A DNA stretch of 64,000 nucleotides from JANQQJ01 sp046290575 (lineage in GTDB: Bacteria; Pseudomonadota; Alphaproteobacteria; SMXS01). Shown in pieces: positions 9,803-18,364 of the stretch (positions are counted from its first letter, which is position 1; each line of letters begins with the position of its first letter). The position numbers and the translations under genes were made by a program. The stretch is from the NCBI GenBank assembly GCA_046290575.1, contig JBKAGX010000001.1, forward strand, positions 1,156,818 to 1,220,817. Direction: 5' to 3'. Below the pieces are notes generated by a model. The model saw nothing but the letters and a program-made list of their open reading frames with translations. It was not told the DNA's origin and ran no database searches.

Positions 9803-9848
9803 CAGCGTGTCAGGCGGTCCATCGACATCCGAAACGGGGGAGAGACGG

Positions 9849-10664
9849 ATGGCTGACTTCGTAACGGTCGAGTGGCCCGCCGAAGGCGTAGCGCTGGTCA
9901 CCATGAGCAATCCAAAGATCAATAATCACGGATCGTGGATCGGTATTTATGAGCTTTGGCAGGGGCTGGTCGAAGCGCGCGAAAGTGGCGCCAGGGTTGC
10001 CGTGCTGGCCTCCGGCGTCGATGGCCATTGGTTCGAACATGCCTGGCTACGCGACATGATCAACATGTTCCAGAAGCGAGAGGTGTCTGGCCCCTCCGAT
10101 GGTTGGTTCGGCTGCCTTGATGAATTGTCGAAAACCCACATGGTCTCTATTGCGGCGATCTCCGGCGATACCTCTGGTGGAGGGTGTGAAATCGGTTGGG
10201 CGTGCGATCTGCGCGTGGCGGAAGAACAGGTCCTGTTCAGCCAGCCTGAAGTGCGCATCGGGGTCGGCACCGGGATTGGCGGTACCAGCCGGTTGGTGCG
10301 GCTGATCGGCCGGACCGTGACCGCGGAAATGGTGTTGGATGGCGGCCCGGTGACCGCGCAGCGCATCTACGACCTGGGGGGGATCAACAGAATCGTGCCG
10401 ACAGGCTCAGCGAAGGAAAACGCGGTCTCATGGGCAAAGAAGCTCGCCGCTCATCCGCCCGAAGCGCTGGCCGGCATGAAGCGCATGCTGTCCGAGGCCT
10501 GGGAACAGCACTTGACCGATGCGGTGATGAACGATCAGCGGATTTTCCAGGAGTTTTCCGGCAACCCGCCAGCGCTCCAAAAAATGCAGGAAATCCAGGA
10601 CAAATTCGACAAGGGCGCCTCGATCCGCGAAACCTATTGGTCCGACGAACTGCCGGAAAGCTAG
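9849..10664 (+). CDS. Enoyl-CoA hydratase/isomerase (crotonase) family protein
   Basis: 271 residues from the ATG at 9849, chosen over an upstream GTG because GGGGGAGAG lies just before it. The crotonase core is present: oxyanion-hole segment 'AAISGDTSGGGCEIGWACD' with one active-site Glu and 'FSQPEVRIGVGTG' with the second Glu. The usual N-terminal substrate loop is altered ('GVDGHWFEHAWLRDM' in place of AGaDl), so the substrate may not be a simple enoyl-CoA. It follows the Rieske gene closely on the same strand; together they may handle an aromatic or cyclic acyl compound. Precise reaction unknown. Confidence 0.85.
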   Translation: MADFVTVEWPAEGVALVTMSNPKINNHGSWIGIYELWQGLVEARESGARVAVLASGVDGHWFEHAWLRDMINMFQKREVSGPSDGWFGCLDELSKTHMVSIAAISGDTSGGGCEIGWACDLRVAEEQVLFSQPEVRIGVGTGIGGTSRLVRLIGRTVTAEMVLDGGPVTAQRIYDLGGINRIVPTGSAKENAVSWAKKLAAHPPEALAGMKRMLSEAWEQHLTDAVMNDQRIFQEFSGNPPALQKMQEIQDKFDKGASIRETYWSDELPES

Positions 10665-10720
10665 AAAACTGATGGCGTTCCGGTAAGGTAACGAGTGGTT
10701 ACACCACCGAATGAACGCCC

Positions 10721-11512
10721 ATGGATGAAATCATCGACATCGCCGACCTGAAGATCAGCCGCAAGGACTACAAGGCGCGGCTGCATGACCTGCAGGTCGA
10801 ACTGGTGAAACTGCAGCGGCACATCATCGCCGAAGATGAAAAGGTCCTGATCATCGTCGAAGGACGCGACGCCGGTGGCAAGGATGGCGCCATCAAGCGT
10901 ATCACCGAGCATCTCAGCCCGCGGGAAACGCGTGTTGTGGCGCTGGGCAAGCCGTCGGACCGGGACAAGACGTCCTGGTATTTCCAGCGCTGGGCGGCGC
11001 ATCTGCCGGCAGCGGGTGAACTCGTGCTGTTTAACCGGTCCTGGTACAACCGTGCCGGCGTCGAGCGGGTGATGGGGTTCTGCACTGACGCGGAACTGCA
11101 GGAATTTTTTGAAACCGTTGTTTTCTTCGAGCAGATGCTGATCCGGTCCGGCATCAAGCTGTTCAAATACTATCTCGATATCTCGTGCGAAGAGCAACGT
11201 GAGCGTATGCAGGCCCGCCGGGATGATCCGCTGAAACAGTGGAAAATCAGCCCCGTTGATGAAGTCGCCAACAAAAAATGGGATGAGTACAGCGCAGCCC
11301 GCAATGAGATGTTTGCGCGCACCCACAATCCCATGTCTCCATGGCGGATCGCGCGGGCCGACAACAAAAGGCTGACACGGATAAATGTGATCGCGGATCT
11401 GTTGTCGCAGCTGGATTATCAGGACAAGGACCATGGTCTGGCGCAGGCGAACCCGGCGCTGGTATTTTCTTACGATCCGGCCTATGTCGACAGCGGTGCC
11501 ATTGCACCCTGA
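10721..11512 (+). CDS. ppk2: Polyphosphate kinase 2
   Basis: 263 residues of the PPK2 family, P-loop kinases that move phosphate between polyphosphate and nucleotides. Walker A reads 'EGRDAGGKDG' (47-56), the lid/Walker B side reads 'LFNRSWYNRAGVERVMGF' and the arginine-rich segment 'KLFKYYLDISCEEQRERM' follows, all typical of single-domain class I PPK2. Such enzymes mainly make GTP or ATP from polyphosphate. The gene is 21 bp upstream of a CYTH-CHAD protein; CHAD domains bind polyphosphate and CYTH domains split triphosphate, so the two likely form a polyphosphate-handling unit. Confidence 0.95.
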   Translation: MDEIIDIADLKISRKDYKARLHDLQVELVKLQRHIIAEDEKVLIIVEGRDAGGKDGAIKRITEHLSPRETRVVALGKPSDRDKTSWYFQRWAAHLPAAGELVLFNRSWYNRAGVERVMGFCTDAELQEFFETVVFFEQMLIRSGIKLFKYYLDISCEEQRERMQARRDDPLKQWKISPVDEVANKKWDEYSAARNEMFARTHNPMSPWRIARADNKRLTRINVIADLLSQLDYQDKDHGLAQANPALVFSYDPAYVDSGAIAP

Positions 11513-11533
11513 CCGATATGGCGAGGCAGGCCC

Positions 11534-13066
11534 ATGGAAACCGAAATCAAACTGAAGGCGCATCCGAACGACCTTCCTGCCGTCATGGACGCCCTTTCCG
11601 CTGCGGCCGCGTTGGAATTTCCACCAAAAATCAAACATCTGGAGAGTCGGTACTTCGACACGCCTGACCGGCATCTGGCAGGCCAGAAGGTGGCGCTTCG
11701 AGTCCGCAAGACGGATGAAGGCTATATTCAGACGTTGAAGACGGCGGCGGATGCCGGCAGCACGCTTTTTGCGCGCGGGGAATGGGAATCCCCGGTGGAG
11801 ACCTTCAGCCCGTGCCTCGATGATCAGATGCAGGTGCTGTCGCCTGAAGTGCTGGCGAACCTCGGGCTGCTGTTTACGACCGATATCGAGCGACAAAAGT
11901 TCATTGCGACCTATCCGCGTTATCGCCCGAATGCCACGCGCATCGAGATTGCCTTTGACAGCGGCGTGATCCGCTCAAACGGGCAAGAACAATCTGTGTC
12001 AGAAGTCGAATTGGAGCTGCTGGACGGCAAGGCCTCGGACGTGCTTGACCTTGCACTTCGACTGGCTGAGCAGTTGCCGCTGCAGTTGGAGACAGACAGC
12101 AAGTCGGCCCGCGGATACAGACTCGCGGATAACGAGATCCCGAAGGGCGTCAGGGCCGAGGCGTTGAACTTTATTCCCGAAGTGTCGCTGGAAGACGGGA
12201 TGCGGGAAAGTTTGCGGGCGTGCATCCGCCAGTGGTTTGACAATCAGTCCGGTGCCTTCGACGGCCGCGATATTGAAGGGGTCCACCAGATGCGGGTCGC
12301 GCTGCGGCGCTTGCGGTCGGCATTGGTTTTCTTCGGCGACTTCATCGGCGAGCCGCCTTTGGGCGGGTTCAAGGAAGATGCCAAATGGGCAGCGGGCAGT
12401 CTTGGCCCCGCCCGCGACTGGGACGTATTTCTGGCCGAAACCTTACCGCCTGTCACGGATGGCTGGGTCGGGCATGATGGTCTTCGCGCGCTGGAAGAAT
12501 CCGCGTGGCAAATACGCGAAACCGGGTATGAGACAGCCCGCGTTGCGATGATGTCTCCGCGCTATACGGCCTTCGCCCTGCGGATCAGCAGCTGGATCGA
12601 ACGGGCCGGGTGGCGCAGCGGCCTTGATAAGGCGCAGGTGAAGCGGATGGCCGCACCGATGTCCGACCTTGCGGGTCAACTGCTCGACAGGCGTTATGCC
12701 AAGGTCCTGAAACTTGGACGAAAATTTGACCGGATGAGCCGCGAAGACCGGCACGAGTTGCGTATTGTTCTGAAGCGCTTGCGATATGCGGGAGACTTCT
12801 TTCGAAGCCTGTATCCGAAGGACAAGGTGAAACCGTTCCGCGGCCCCATGACGGATATGCTCGAAAAACTGGGGCATATGAACGATCTGACCGTCGCCGA
12901 GCATCTTTGTGCGGTGCTTCTGGAGCGGGGCGGGCAAAACAGGGAGCGGGTTGAGAGCGGGGTTGCGGCATTGCTCAGCTGGCATGAGGCGCATGGCGCT
13001 GTCGCGGAGTCTGCCATGCGCGAGACCTGGCGGGCGTTTTGTGTTGCCGACCCCTATTGGCGGTAG
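11534..13066 (+). CDS. CYTH and CHAD domain protein (triphosphate tunnel enzyme)
   Basis: 510 residues. The first about 205 form a CYTH domain, starting with the signature ExExK as 'METEIKLK' (E2, E4, K6) and rich in charged residues that line the tunnel ('RYFDTPDRHL', 'ALRVRKTDEGY'). Residues about 220-500 are a CHAD domain, a helical bundle with conserved His and Arg ('VHQMRVALRRLRSALVFF', 'RHELRIVLKRLRYAGDFF'). E. coli YgiF, with the same layout, is an inorganic triphosphatase; CHAD domains target polyphosphate granules. Placement 21 bp after ppk2 supports a role in polyphosphate or PPPi turnover. Cytoplasmic; no signal sequence. Confidence 0.92.
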   Translation: METEIKLKAHPNDLPAVMDALSAAAALEFPPKIKHLESRYFDTPDRHLAGQKVALRVRKTDEGYIQTLKTAADAGSTLFARGEWESPVETFSPCLDDQMQVLSPEVLANLGLLFTTDIERQKFIATYPRYRPNATRIEIAFDSGVIRSNGQEQSVSEVELELLDGKASDVLDLALRLAEQLPLQLETDSKSARGYRLADNEIPKGVRAEALNFIPEVSLEDGMRESLRACIRQWFDNQSGAFDGRDIEGVHQMRVALRRLRSALVFFGDFIGEPPLGGFKEDAKWAAGSLGPARDWDVFLAETLPPVTDGWVGHDGLRALEESAWQIRETGYETARVAMMSPRYTAFALRISSWIERAGWRSGLDKAQVKRMAAPMSDLAGQLLDRRYAKVLKLGRKFDRMSREDRHELRIVLKRLRYAGDFFRSLYPKDKVKPFRGPMTDMLEKLGHMNDLTVAEHLCAVLLERGGQNRERVESGVAALLSWHEAHGAVAESAMRETWRAFCVADPYWR

Positions 13067-13149
13067 GGGTTTTGGGCCTGCCGGTTGCGGCGCTATCGAC
13101 CTCCTGCCGGTCGAACTGATCCAACATGTGTTCTGAGGGGAGAAAGTCC

Positions 13150-15078
13150 ATGAGGCGGACATTTTTGGCATTGTTGATGCTGTTGGTGGTTGTGCCAGCT
13201 GCGGCACAAGAAGCACCGAAGGGGCGCACCATTCTGGTTCTCGATGCATCGGGCAGTATGTGGGGACAGATTGAAGGGCAGAACAAGATTGTGATCGCGC
13301 GCGAGGTTGTTGGCGATCTGATCGCGGACTGGGACCCAGCTATTCATCTGGGGCTGACGGCCTATGGTCACCGCCGCAAAGGCGATTGTGCGGATATTGA
13401 AGCGTTGGTTCCTGTCGGTCCGGTGGATGCAGCCGCCCTTACGACAGTCGTTAACGACATAAATCCAAAAGGCAAGACACCCCTGTCGGCGGCCGTTCAA
13501 CAAGCGGCGGAGACACTGAAATACACCGAGGAATCCGCGACTGTCATTCTGGTGACCGACGGCTTGGAGACCTGTGATTCTGACCCCTGTGCGGTGGCCA
13601 GGAGCTTGGAGGAGAGCGGCATCGACTTCACAGCCCATGTCGTCGGGTTCGATCTGTCTGATGAAGAAAGCAAACAGGTTCAGTGTGTTGCTGAGAACAC
13701 AGGCGGTCAGTATTTCAGCGCCGGTAATGCCGGCGAGCTGCGTGACGCGCTGGGCACGGTGGTCCAAACCGTCCAGGCAAGTGTTGTATCCGATACAATT
13801 CATGTCGTCCTGGCGGAGGGACAGGCGCCTCTCGAGAAAGACAGCGTCAGCTTCCAGTATTTCCCCATCTCGGAGGCCGGGAAAACCGAGCAGACCTATG
13901 TCGGGTTTGGCTATGGTCCCAAAGGAAAACCGTCGCTGGATCCGGGTGAGTATTTTGCCCGGGTGAAGCTTGGGTCTGCGATTGTCGATATGCCGTTTAC
14001 CGTTGAAGCTGACGAGCGTCAGGAATTTACGGCCAATCTGAACGCGGGGCGATTGCGGGCAACAGCCCGGTTGGATGAATCGGCAGGACAGGCAGAAGGG
14101 AATCTGGCCTGGAACATTTACGAGCGGGGCCCGGATGGCAAGGCAACAACCAATAAGGTTGCTTATGCCTACAACGATGACCCTGGCTTTGTGCTACCGG
14201 CGGGCGACTATATTGTCGACGTCAAACTTGGTGCGGCGCGGGCCTCCGGCAGTCAGACGATTGAGGCTGGCGGGAGCCATGAGATCGTAATCGACCTGCG
14301 CGCTGGCACGGTCTCCTACAATGCCGTGCTCACCGAAGGCGCCGATCCCTATCGCGGCAACATGAGCTGGGTGGCGCGCGCCATTGATGAAGATGGCAAC
14401 GTTGCTGAAGAGAACACAGCCTACTCATACAGCAGGTCTGGCAAATTCACGTTGTTGGCTGGCAAGTATCAGCTTCGCGCCAAGGCCGGCAGTATCGTTC
14501 GGTCGGTCGATATCGACGTTTTGCCGGGCGAGGATCTGCCTGTTGCCGTCAATCTCGATGGCGGAACGCTCAACTATGCCGCAGTCCTGACGGAAGGTGG
14601 TGCGAGAGTGGGCGGCAGCACGCGCTGGCGCGCTCTCGCGATTAATGATGATGGCCGCCCCGGTGAGCAGATCGCGTATAGCTATAGTGCAGCCGGGCAA
14701 TTCGCGCTTCCATCCGGTCCCGTTGAACTTCAATTCAAGCAGGGATCGGTTGTCGTCAGCGACAGGTTGGAAATTGTTGCAGGCCAGAATATGACCGAAA
14801 GCCTGGTGCTGAACGCTGGTTATCTGGACTTCACTGTTGTTGACGAGACGGGAACCAGGGTGGCCGGTGGCCCCGGCTGGAAGGTCTACCCCATCGAAGA
14901 CGGTGTCGTGGCCAGCCAGGATGTGGGCTATGGCTACAGTTCCAAGGCAAGAGTTCTGTTGTTTGAAGGTGCCTACGAGCTGAGGGTCAGTGGCGGTGGC
15001 CGGGCCGGAAGCGCGCGGTTTGATGTTAAAGCGGGAGAGACTATAACCATCACCGCTGAAACCAAGCCTGCCGAATAA
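13150..15078 (+). CDS. Secreted von Willebrand factor A protein with C-terminal repeats
   Basis: 642 residues from the ATG at 13150, preceded by GAGGGGAGAAA; the open frame extends 24 bases further up but without a ribosome site. A signal peptide (1-20) is followed by a VWA domain (about 27-205) with an intact metal-ion site, 'DASGSMWG' (D32, S34, S36). The rest is built of about five related units of some 85-95 residues; each has a 'GxLxxxAVLTEGG' start, a central W, 'AYSYS..G.F.LPAG.Y' and a short hydrophobic end. The protein is likely periplasmic or surface-bound and binds a protein ligand through Mg2+ at the VWA site. Its link to the polyphosphate genes 84 bp upstream is unclear. Confidence 0.85.
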   Translation: MRRTFLALLMLLVVVPAAAQEAPKGRTILVLDASGSMWGQIEGQNKIVIAREVVGDLIADWDPAIHLGLTAYGHRRKGDCADIEALVPVGPVDAAALTTVVNDINPKGKTPLSAAVQQAAETLKYTEESATVILVTDGLETCDSDPCAVARSLEESGIDFTAHVVGFDLSDEESKQVQCVAENTGGQYFSAGNAGELRDALGTVVQTVQASVVSDTIHVVLAEGQAPLEKDSVSFQYFPISEAGKTEQTYVGFGYGPKGKPSLDPGEYFARVKLGSAIVDMPFTVEADERQEFTANLNAGRLRATARLDESAGQAEGNLAWNIYERGPDGKATTNKVAYAYNDDPGFVLPAGDYIVDVKLGAARASGSQTIEAGGSHEIVIDLRAGTVSYNAVLTEGADPYRGNMSWVARAIDEDGNVAEENTAYSYSRSGKFTLLAGKYQLRAKAGSIVRSVDIDVLPGEDLPVAVNLDGGTLNYAAVLTEGGARVGGSTRWRALAINDDGRPGEQIAYSYSAAGQFALPSGPVELQFKQGSVVVSDRLEIVAGQNMTESLVLNAGYLDFTVVDETGTRVAGGPGWKVYPIEDGVVASQDVGYGYSSKARVLLFEGAYELRVSGGGRAGSARFDVKAGETITITAETKPAE

Positions 15079-15096
15079 AAAAGACAAGAGAGCCCT

Positions 15097-16251
15097 ATGA
15101 TCCGTGATGAGGAAATCCTTAACCAGTTCTGCGATACCGTCCGCCGGTTTGTCCGCGAGCGGTTGATACCCGCCGAGGAAACCGTCTCCGAAAACGAGGC
15201 CGTTCCCGAGGATATCCTCGCCGATATGCGCGAACTCGGCCTCTATGGCATGACGGTGCCTGAAGAATATGGCGGCCTGGGCATGACAGCGGAAGAAGAA
15301 GTGCTGGTGGTGATGGACCTCTGCCATGCGGCGCCGGTGTTCCGGTCGAAAGTCGGCACGAACAACGGTATTGGCTCGCAGGGTATCGTGATCGACGGCA
15401 CCGATGAGCAGAAGGCGAAGTATCTGCCGAAGGTGGCGTCAGGCGAATATGTCACCTCATTCGCGCTGACCGAGCCGGATGCCGGGTCGGACGCGGCCAG
15501 CCTGCGCACCCAGGCGATCAAGGACGGCAACCAGTACGTTCTGAACGGGTCAAAGCGCTACATCACCAATGCGGCCGACGCGTCCATTCTGACTGTCATG
15601 GCGCGTACCGACCCGGACAACAAGGGCGCCAGCGGCATTTCGGCCTTTATCGTCGAAAAGGATTCGCCGGGGGTCAGTATCGGCAAGCCGAACAAGAAGA
15701 TGGGGCAGCCGGGCGCCAATGTGTACGACATAAATTTCGACGATGTCCGCGTGCCGCCCGAAAACCTGATCGGTGGCGTCGAAGGCAAGGGCTTCTATAC
15801 GGCGATGAAGACGCTGGACCGCGGGCGCCTGCATGTGGCCGCCGTGTGCATTGGTGTCTCCGAGCGGTTGATCGAAGAAAGCCTGCGCTATGCGACAGAG
15901 CGCAAACAGTTCGGTCAGCCGATCGCGGACTTCCAGCTTGTCCAGGCGATGCTGGCGGACAGCCGCGCAGAATCCTACGCCGCGCGCTGCATGCTGCTGG
16001 AATCCGCCCGGGCCTATGACCGGGGCGAACGCAATCCCGGCGATGTGGCGTGCTGCAAGTATTACGCGTCTGAAATGGTGGGCCGTGCCGCTGACCGGGC
16101 TGTGCAGATCCATGGCGGCGCCGGCTATATGAGCGAATATGCGGTCGAGCGGCTCTACCGGGATGTCCGGATTTTCCGGATTTATGAAGGCACCTCGCAG
16201 ATCCAGCAGCTGGTCATCGCCCGCAATATGTTGAAGGATTTCGACGGGTAG
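15097..16251 (+). CDS. Acyl-CoA dehydrogenase
   Basis: 384 residues, the normal length for a short acyl-CoA dehydrogenase. FAD-binding signatures are 'ALTEPDAGSDAASLRT' and 'YITNAADASI'; the quinone-side signature 'QIHGGAGYMSEYAVERLYRD' is followed by the C-terminal 'IYEGTSQIQ', where the Glu is the catalytic base position of this class. It removes two hydrogens at C2-C3 of an acyl-CoA, passing electrons to ETF. The gene begins 18 bp after the VWA gene and is followed 27 bp later by an MDR oxidoreductase, so these two enzymes are probably cotranscribed in a lipid or branched-acid pathway. Confidence 0.93.
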   Translation: MIRDEEILNQFCDTVRRFVRERLIPAEETVSENEAVPEDILADMRELGLYGMTVPEEYGGLGMTAEEEVLVVMDLCHAAPVFRSKVGTNNGIGSQGIVIDGTDEQKAKYLPKVASGEYVTSFALTEPDAGSDAASLRTQAIKDGNQYVLNGSKRYITNAADASILTVMARTDPDNKGASGISAFIVEKDSPGVSIGKPNKKMGQPGANVYDINFDDVRVPPENLIGGVEGKGFYTAMKTLDRGRLHVAAVCIGVSERLIEESLRYATERKQFGQPIADFQLVQAMLADSRAESYAARCMLLESARAYDRGERNPGDVACCKYYASEMVGRAADRAVQIHGGAGYMSEYAVERLYRDVRIFRIYEGTSQIQQLVIARNMLKDFDG

Positions 16252-16278
16252 TTGAGCTCGAAGGTCGGGGAGGGACGC

Positions 16279-17313
16279 ATGAACGATCTGAATCGCCAAT
16301 GGGTGTTGGCCAGGGAGGCCTATGGCGAGGGGATGTGCCTGCCCGAGGATTGCTTCGGCTACAACGAAGTCAGCATCCCCGAACCCGGTAAGGGCGAAAT
16401 CCTGGTCCGCAACGTCTATTTCGCCTGTGAGCCGGCGGTGCACGCCATGGTCCGCGGCGTCCCCGGGCGGCTCGACCCTTTGCCGGTTGGCAGCGTGCTG
16501 CGCGGCAGCGCGGCGGGTGTGGTGGTCGAGTCCAACCATCCGGCCTACCAGGCTGGCGAGCTGGTGAATGGCAGCTTCGAATGGGCCGATTACACTGTCA
16601 TGGGCGGCACGGATCCGCGCGGCAACCCGGTGAGCAAGCTGCCCGCCGGCTATCCGATGCCGACGGCGATGACCACCTTGGGGATGAGCGGCGTGTGCGC
16701 CTATATCGGCATGTTCCGGATCGGTAAGCCCAAGCCCGGTGATGTCGTTGTTGTATCGGCGGCGGCCGGCGGCATCGGATCGATTGCAGGCCAATTGGCG
16801 CGTCTTGCCGGGGCGACAGTGATCGGCATCACCAGCAGTGCGGAAAAGGCCCGCCGTCTGGTCGACGAGGTCGGCTATGACGCAGCCATCGATTATCGCG
16901 GCGAAGATGTGACGGCCCGCCTTGCTGAACTGGCGCCGGGCGGCGTGAATGTGTTCTTCGACAATGCGGGCGGTCCTATCCTTGATGCCGTGCTGGTCAA
17001 TCTGGCGAATTGGGGCCGGATTGCCATCTGCGGCGGCGCGTCCTCCTATCAGAACCCGGATGTCGGGGTGAAATCCCACATGTTATTGGCGCAGCGTAAT
17101 GGCCTGATGCAGGGCTTCTGGTTGTTCGACAACGCCGATATTATCCCCGAAGCGCTGGAGCGTATCGGCCGCTGGCACACATCCGGCGACTTGAAGGATG
17201 TGATTGATATTGCGGAGGGTTTTGAGGCCGTGCCAGGCGCCGCACGGGGCATCTTCGACGGCGCCAATATGGGCAAGCAGCTGGTCCGCATCTCCGACGA
17301 CCCGACCAGCTGA
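16279..17313 (+). CDS. MDR-family NADP-dependent oxidoreductase
   Basis: 344 residues from the ATG at 16279, which has GGGGAGGG four bases ahead; a TTG at the dehydrogenase stop is a poorer start. It is a zinc-free medium-chain dehydrogenase/reductase of the leukotriene-B4 dehydrogenase/alkenal reductase group: GroES-like N-terminal part ('FACEPAVHAMVRG'), then a Rossmann fold with 'VSAAAGGIGSIAGQLARLAG' and the NADP-selecting 'GITSSAEKAR'. No catalytic zinc cysteines are seen. It should reduce the C=C bond of an enal, enone or enoyl-CoA. It follows an acyl-CoA dehydrogenase gene on the same strand. Confidence 0.9.
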   Translation: MNDLNRQWVLAREAYGEGMCLPEDCFGYNEVSIPEPGKGEILVRNVYFACEPAVHAMVRGVPGRLDPLPVGSVLRGSAAGVVVESNHPAYQAGELVNGSFEWADYTVMGGTDPRGNPVSKLPAGYPMPTAMTTLGMSGVCAYIGMFRIGKPKPGDVVVVSAAAGGIGSIAGQLARLAGATVIGITSSAEKARRLVDEVGYDAAIDYRGEDVTARLAELAPGGVNVFFDNAGGPILDAVLVNLANWGRIAICGGASSYQNPDVGVKSHMLLAQRNGLMQGFWLFDNADIIPEALERIGRWHTSGDLKDVIDIAEGFEAVPGAARGIFDGANMGKQLVRISDDPTS

Positions 17314-17403
17314 TCCGGCTGATCCGTCTTTTGGCGAAGGATATTTCCCGCACCTACGTTTAACAGGGCAGGAAACGCGATCCTTTGAGCGGAGACGACA
17401 GCG

Positions 17404-18228
17404 ATGAATTTCAAGACAGCAGCAGTAACGACAGCACTGGGCCTGGCGATGGTGGCCGGGGCTGTTTCAGTGCAGGCCGACGCAAGGCCAGGTGTTGGCG
17501 CCTATGAGATGTTTCAGCAGACGGATACGGATGGCAACGGTCTGATCAGCAAGAACGAGTTCGAGACACGCCATGAAAGCCGCTTTTCTGAAGCCGATAC
17601 CGATGGCAGCGGCGGGCTGAGCCTTGAAGAAATGACCGCCATGCGCGAGGCGCATGCCGCCGAACGGCGTGAACAACGCTTCTCACGCGGTGATCTCGAC
17701 GGCAACGGCGAAATCAGCGCCGAAGAATTCGCTGCGGCCTCGGACCGCCGGTTCAGCCGTATGGATGCCAATGGTGACGGTGTCATCGAAAAGGGCGAAG
17801 GCCGCAAGCACCGCAAAGGTGGTCATCACGGTGGCGGTCAAGGCGGACATGAACGGTTCGATGCCGCTGATGCAAACGGTGATGGCAAGATCGACCGGGC
17901 TGAATTCGATGCCCAGCGGGATGCCCACTTTACCGAAACCGATACGGATGGCAGCGGCACGCTGACTCGGGCTGAAGCGATGGCGATGATCGAAGAGCGC
18001 TGGGCCGAGCGCCGTGAACGGTATGCCGACAAGTGGGGTGACCGGGCCGAACGCCGGTTCGACCGGGCCGACACCGACGGCAGTGGCGAGATCAGCGCGT
18101 CTGAGTTCGAGGCGATGGGTAACCAGCGCTTCGCCCGGATGGACAGGAACGGTGACGGTTCCATCGCGCCCGACGAGATCAAGCGTGGCCACAGCAAAGG
18201 CGGCTGGGGCGGGCATGGTCCCCGCTAA
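17404..18228 (+). CDS. Secreted protein with eight EF-hand loops
   Basis: 274 residues. A signal peptide (1 to about 26) leads to eight 12-residue Ca2+ loops in pairs, for example 'DTDGNGLISKNE', 'DLDGNGEISAEE', 'DANGDGKIDRAE' and 'DRNGDGSIAPDE'. A Gly/His/Lys-rich spacer ('HRKGGHHGGGQGGH') separates the first four from the last four, and a similar tail ends the protein. The His-rich spacer could bind other metals. Loops 1-4 and 5-8 look like an internal duplication. Likely a periplasmic or released calcium-binding protein. It stands alone between an oxidoreductase and a strong terminator; GCGGAGAC serves as ribosome site. Confidence 0.93.
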   Translation: MNFKTAAVTTALGLAMVAGAVSVQADARPGVGAYEMFQQTDTDGNGLISKNEFETRHESRFSEADTDGSGGLSLEEMTAMREAHAAERREQRFSRGDLDGNGEISAEEFAAASDRRFSRMDANGDGVIEKGEGRKHRKGGHHGGGQGGHERFDAADANGDGKIDRAEFDAQRDAHFTETDTDGSGTLTRAEAMAMIEERWAERRERYADKWGDRAERRFDRADTDGSGEISASEFEAMGNQRFARMDRNGDGSIAPDEIKRGHSKGGWGGHGPR

Positions 18229-18268
18229 CGCCGTTATCTAGACGATTTACCCCTCCCTCCCCAAACTT

Positions 18269-18302
18269 GGGCGCCTCGGTTTAACCGGGCGCCCCTTTTT
18301 CT
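18269..18302 (+). terminator. Rho-independent terminator after the EF-hand gene
   Basis: An inverted repeat GGGCGCC-T-CGG / CCG-GGCGCCC with a short TTTAA loop is followed by CTTTTTCTTT. It lies 40 bp after the stop of the EF-hand gene on the same strand. Confidence 0.9.
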
Positions 18303-18364
18303 TTGTCCGTTGCATTTCCGGACTGAAATGGCATGCTGCGACGCAATAGAAACAGGAGAAACCT

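Noticed and set aside
329..10664. P450, PhyH and Rieske genes as one biosynthetic cluster
   Set aside because: They are separated by signalling genes and a surface protease, on different strands, with no backbone-forming enzyme.
10661..11896. 411-codon frame antisense to ppk2 and the CYTH-CHAD start
   Set aside because: No domain, no ribosome site, and it covers two well-supported genes.
15550..17079. 509-codon open frame antisense to the acyl-CoA dehydrogenase and MDR genes
   Set aside because: Both genes on the plus strand have clear family motifs; the antisense frame is His/Arg/Asp-rich without domains, as expected from GC-rich third positions.
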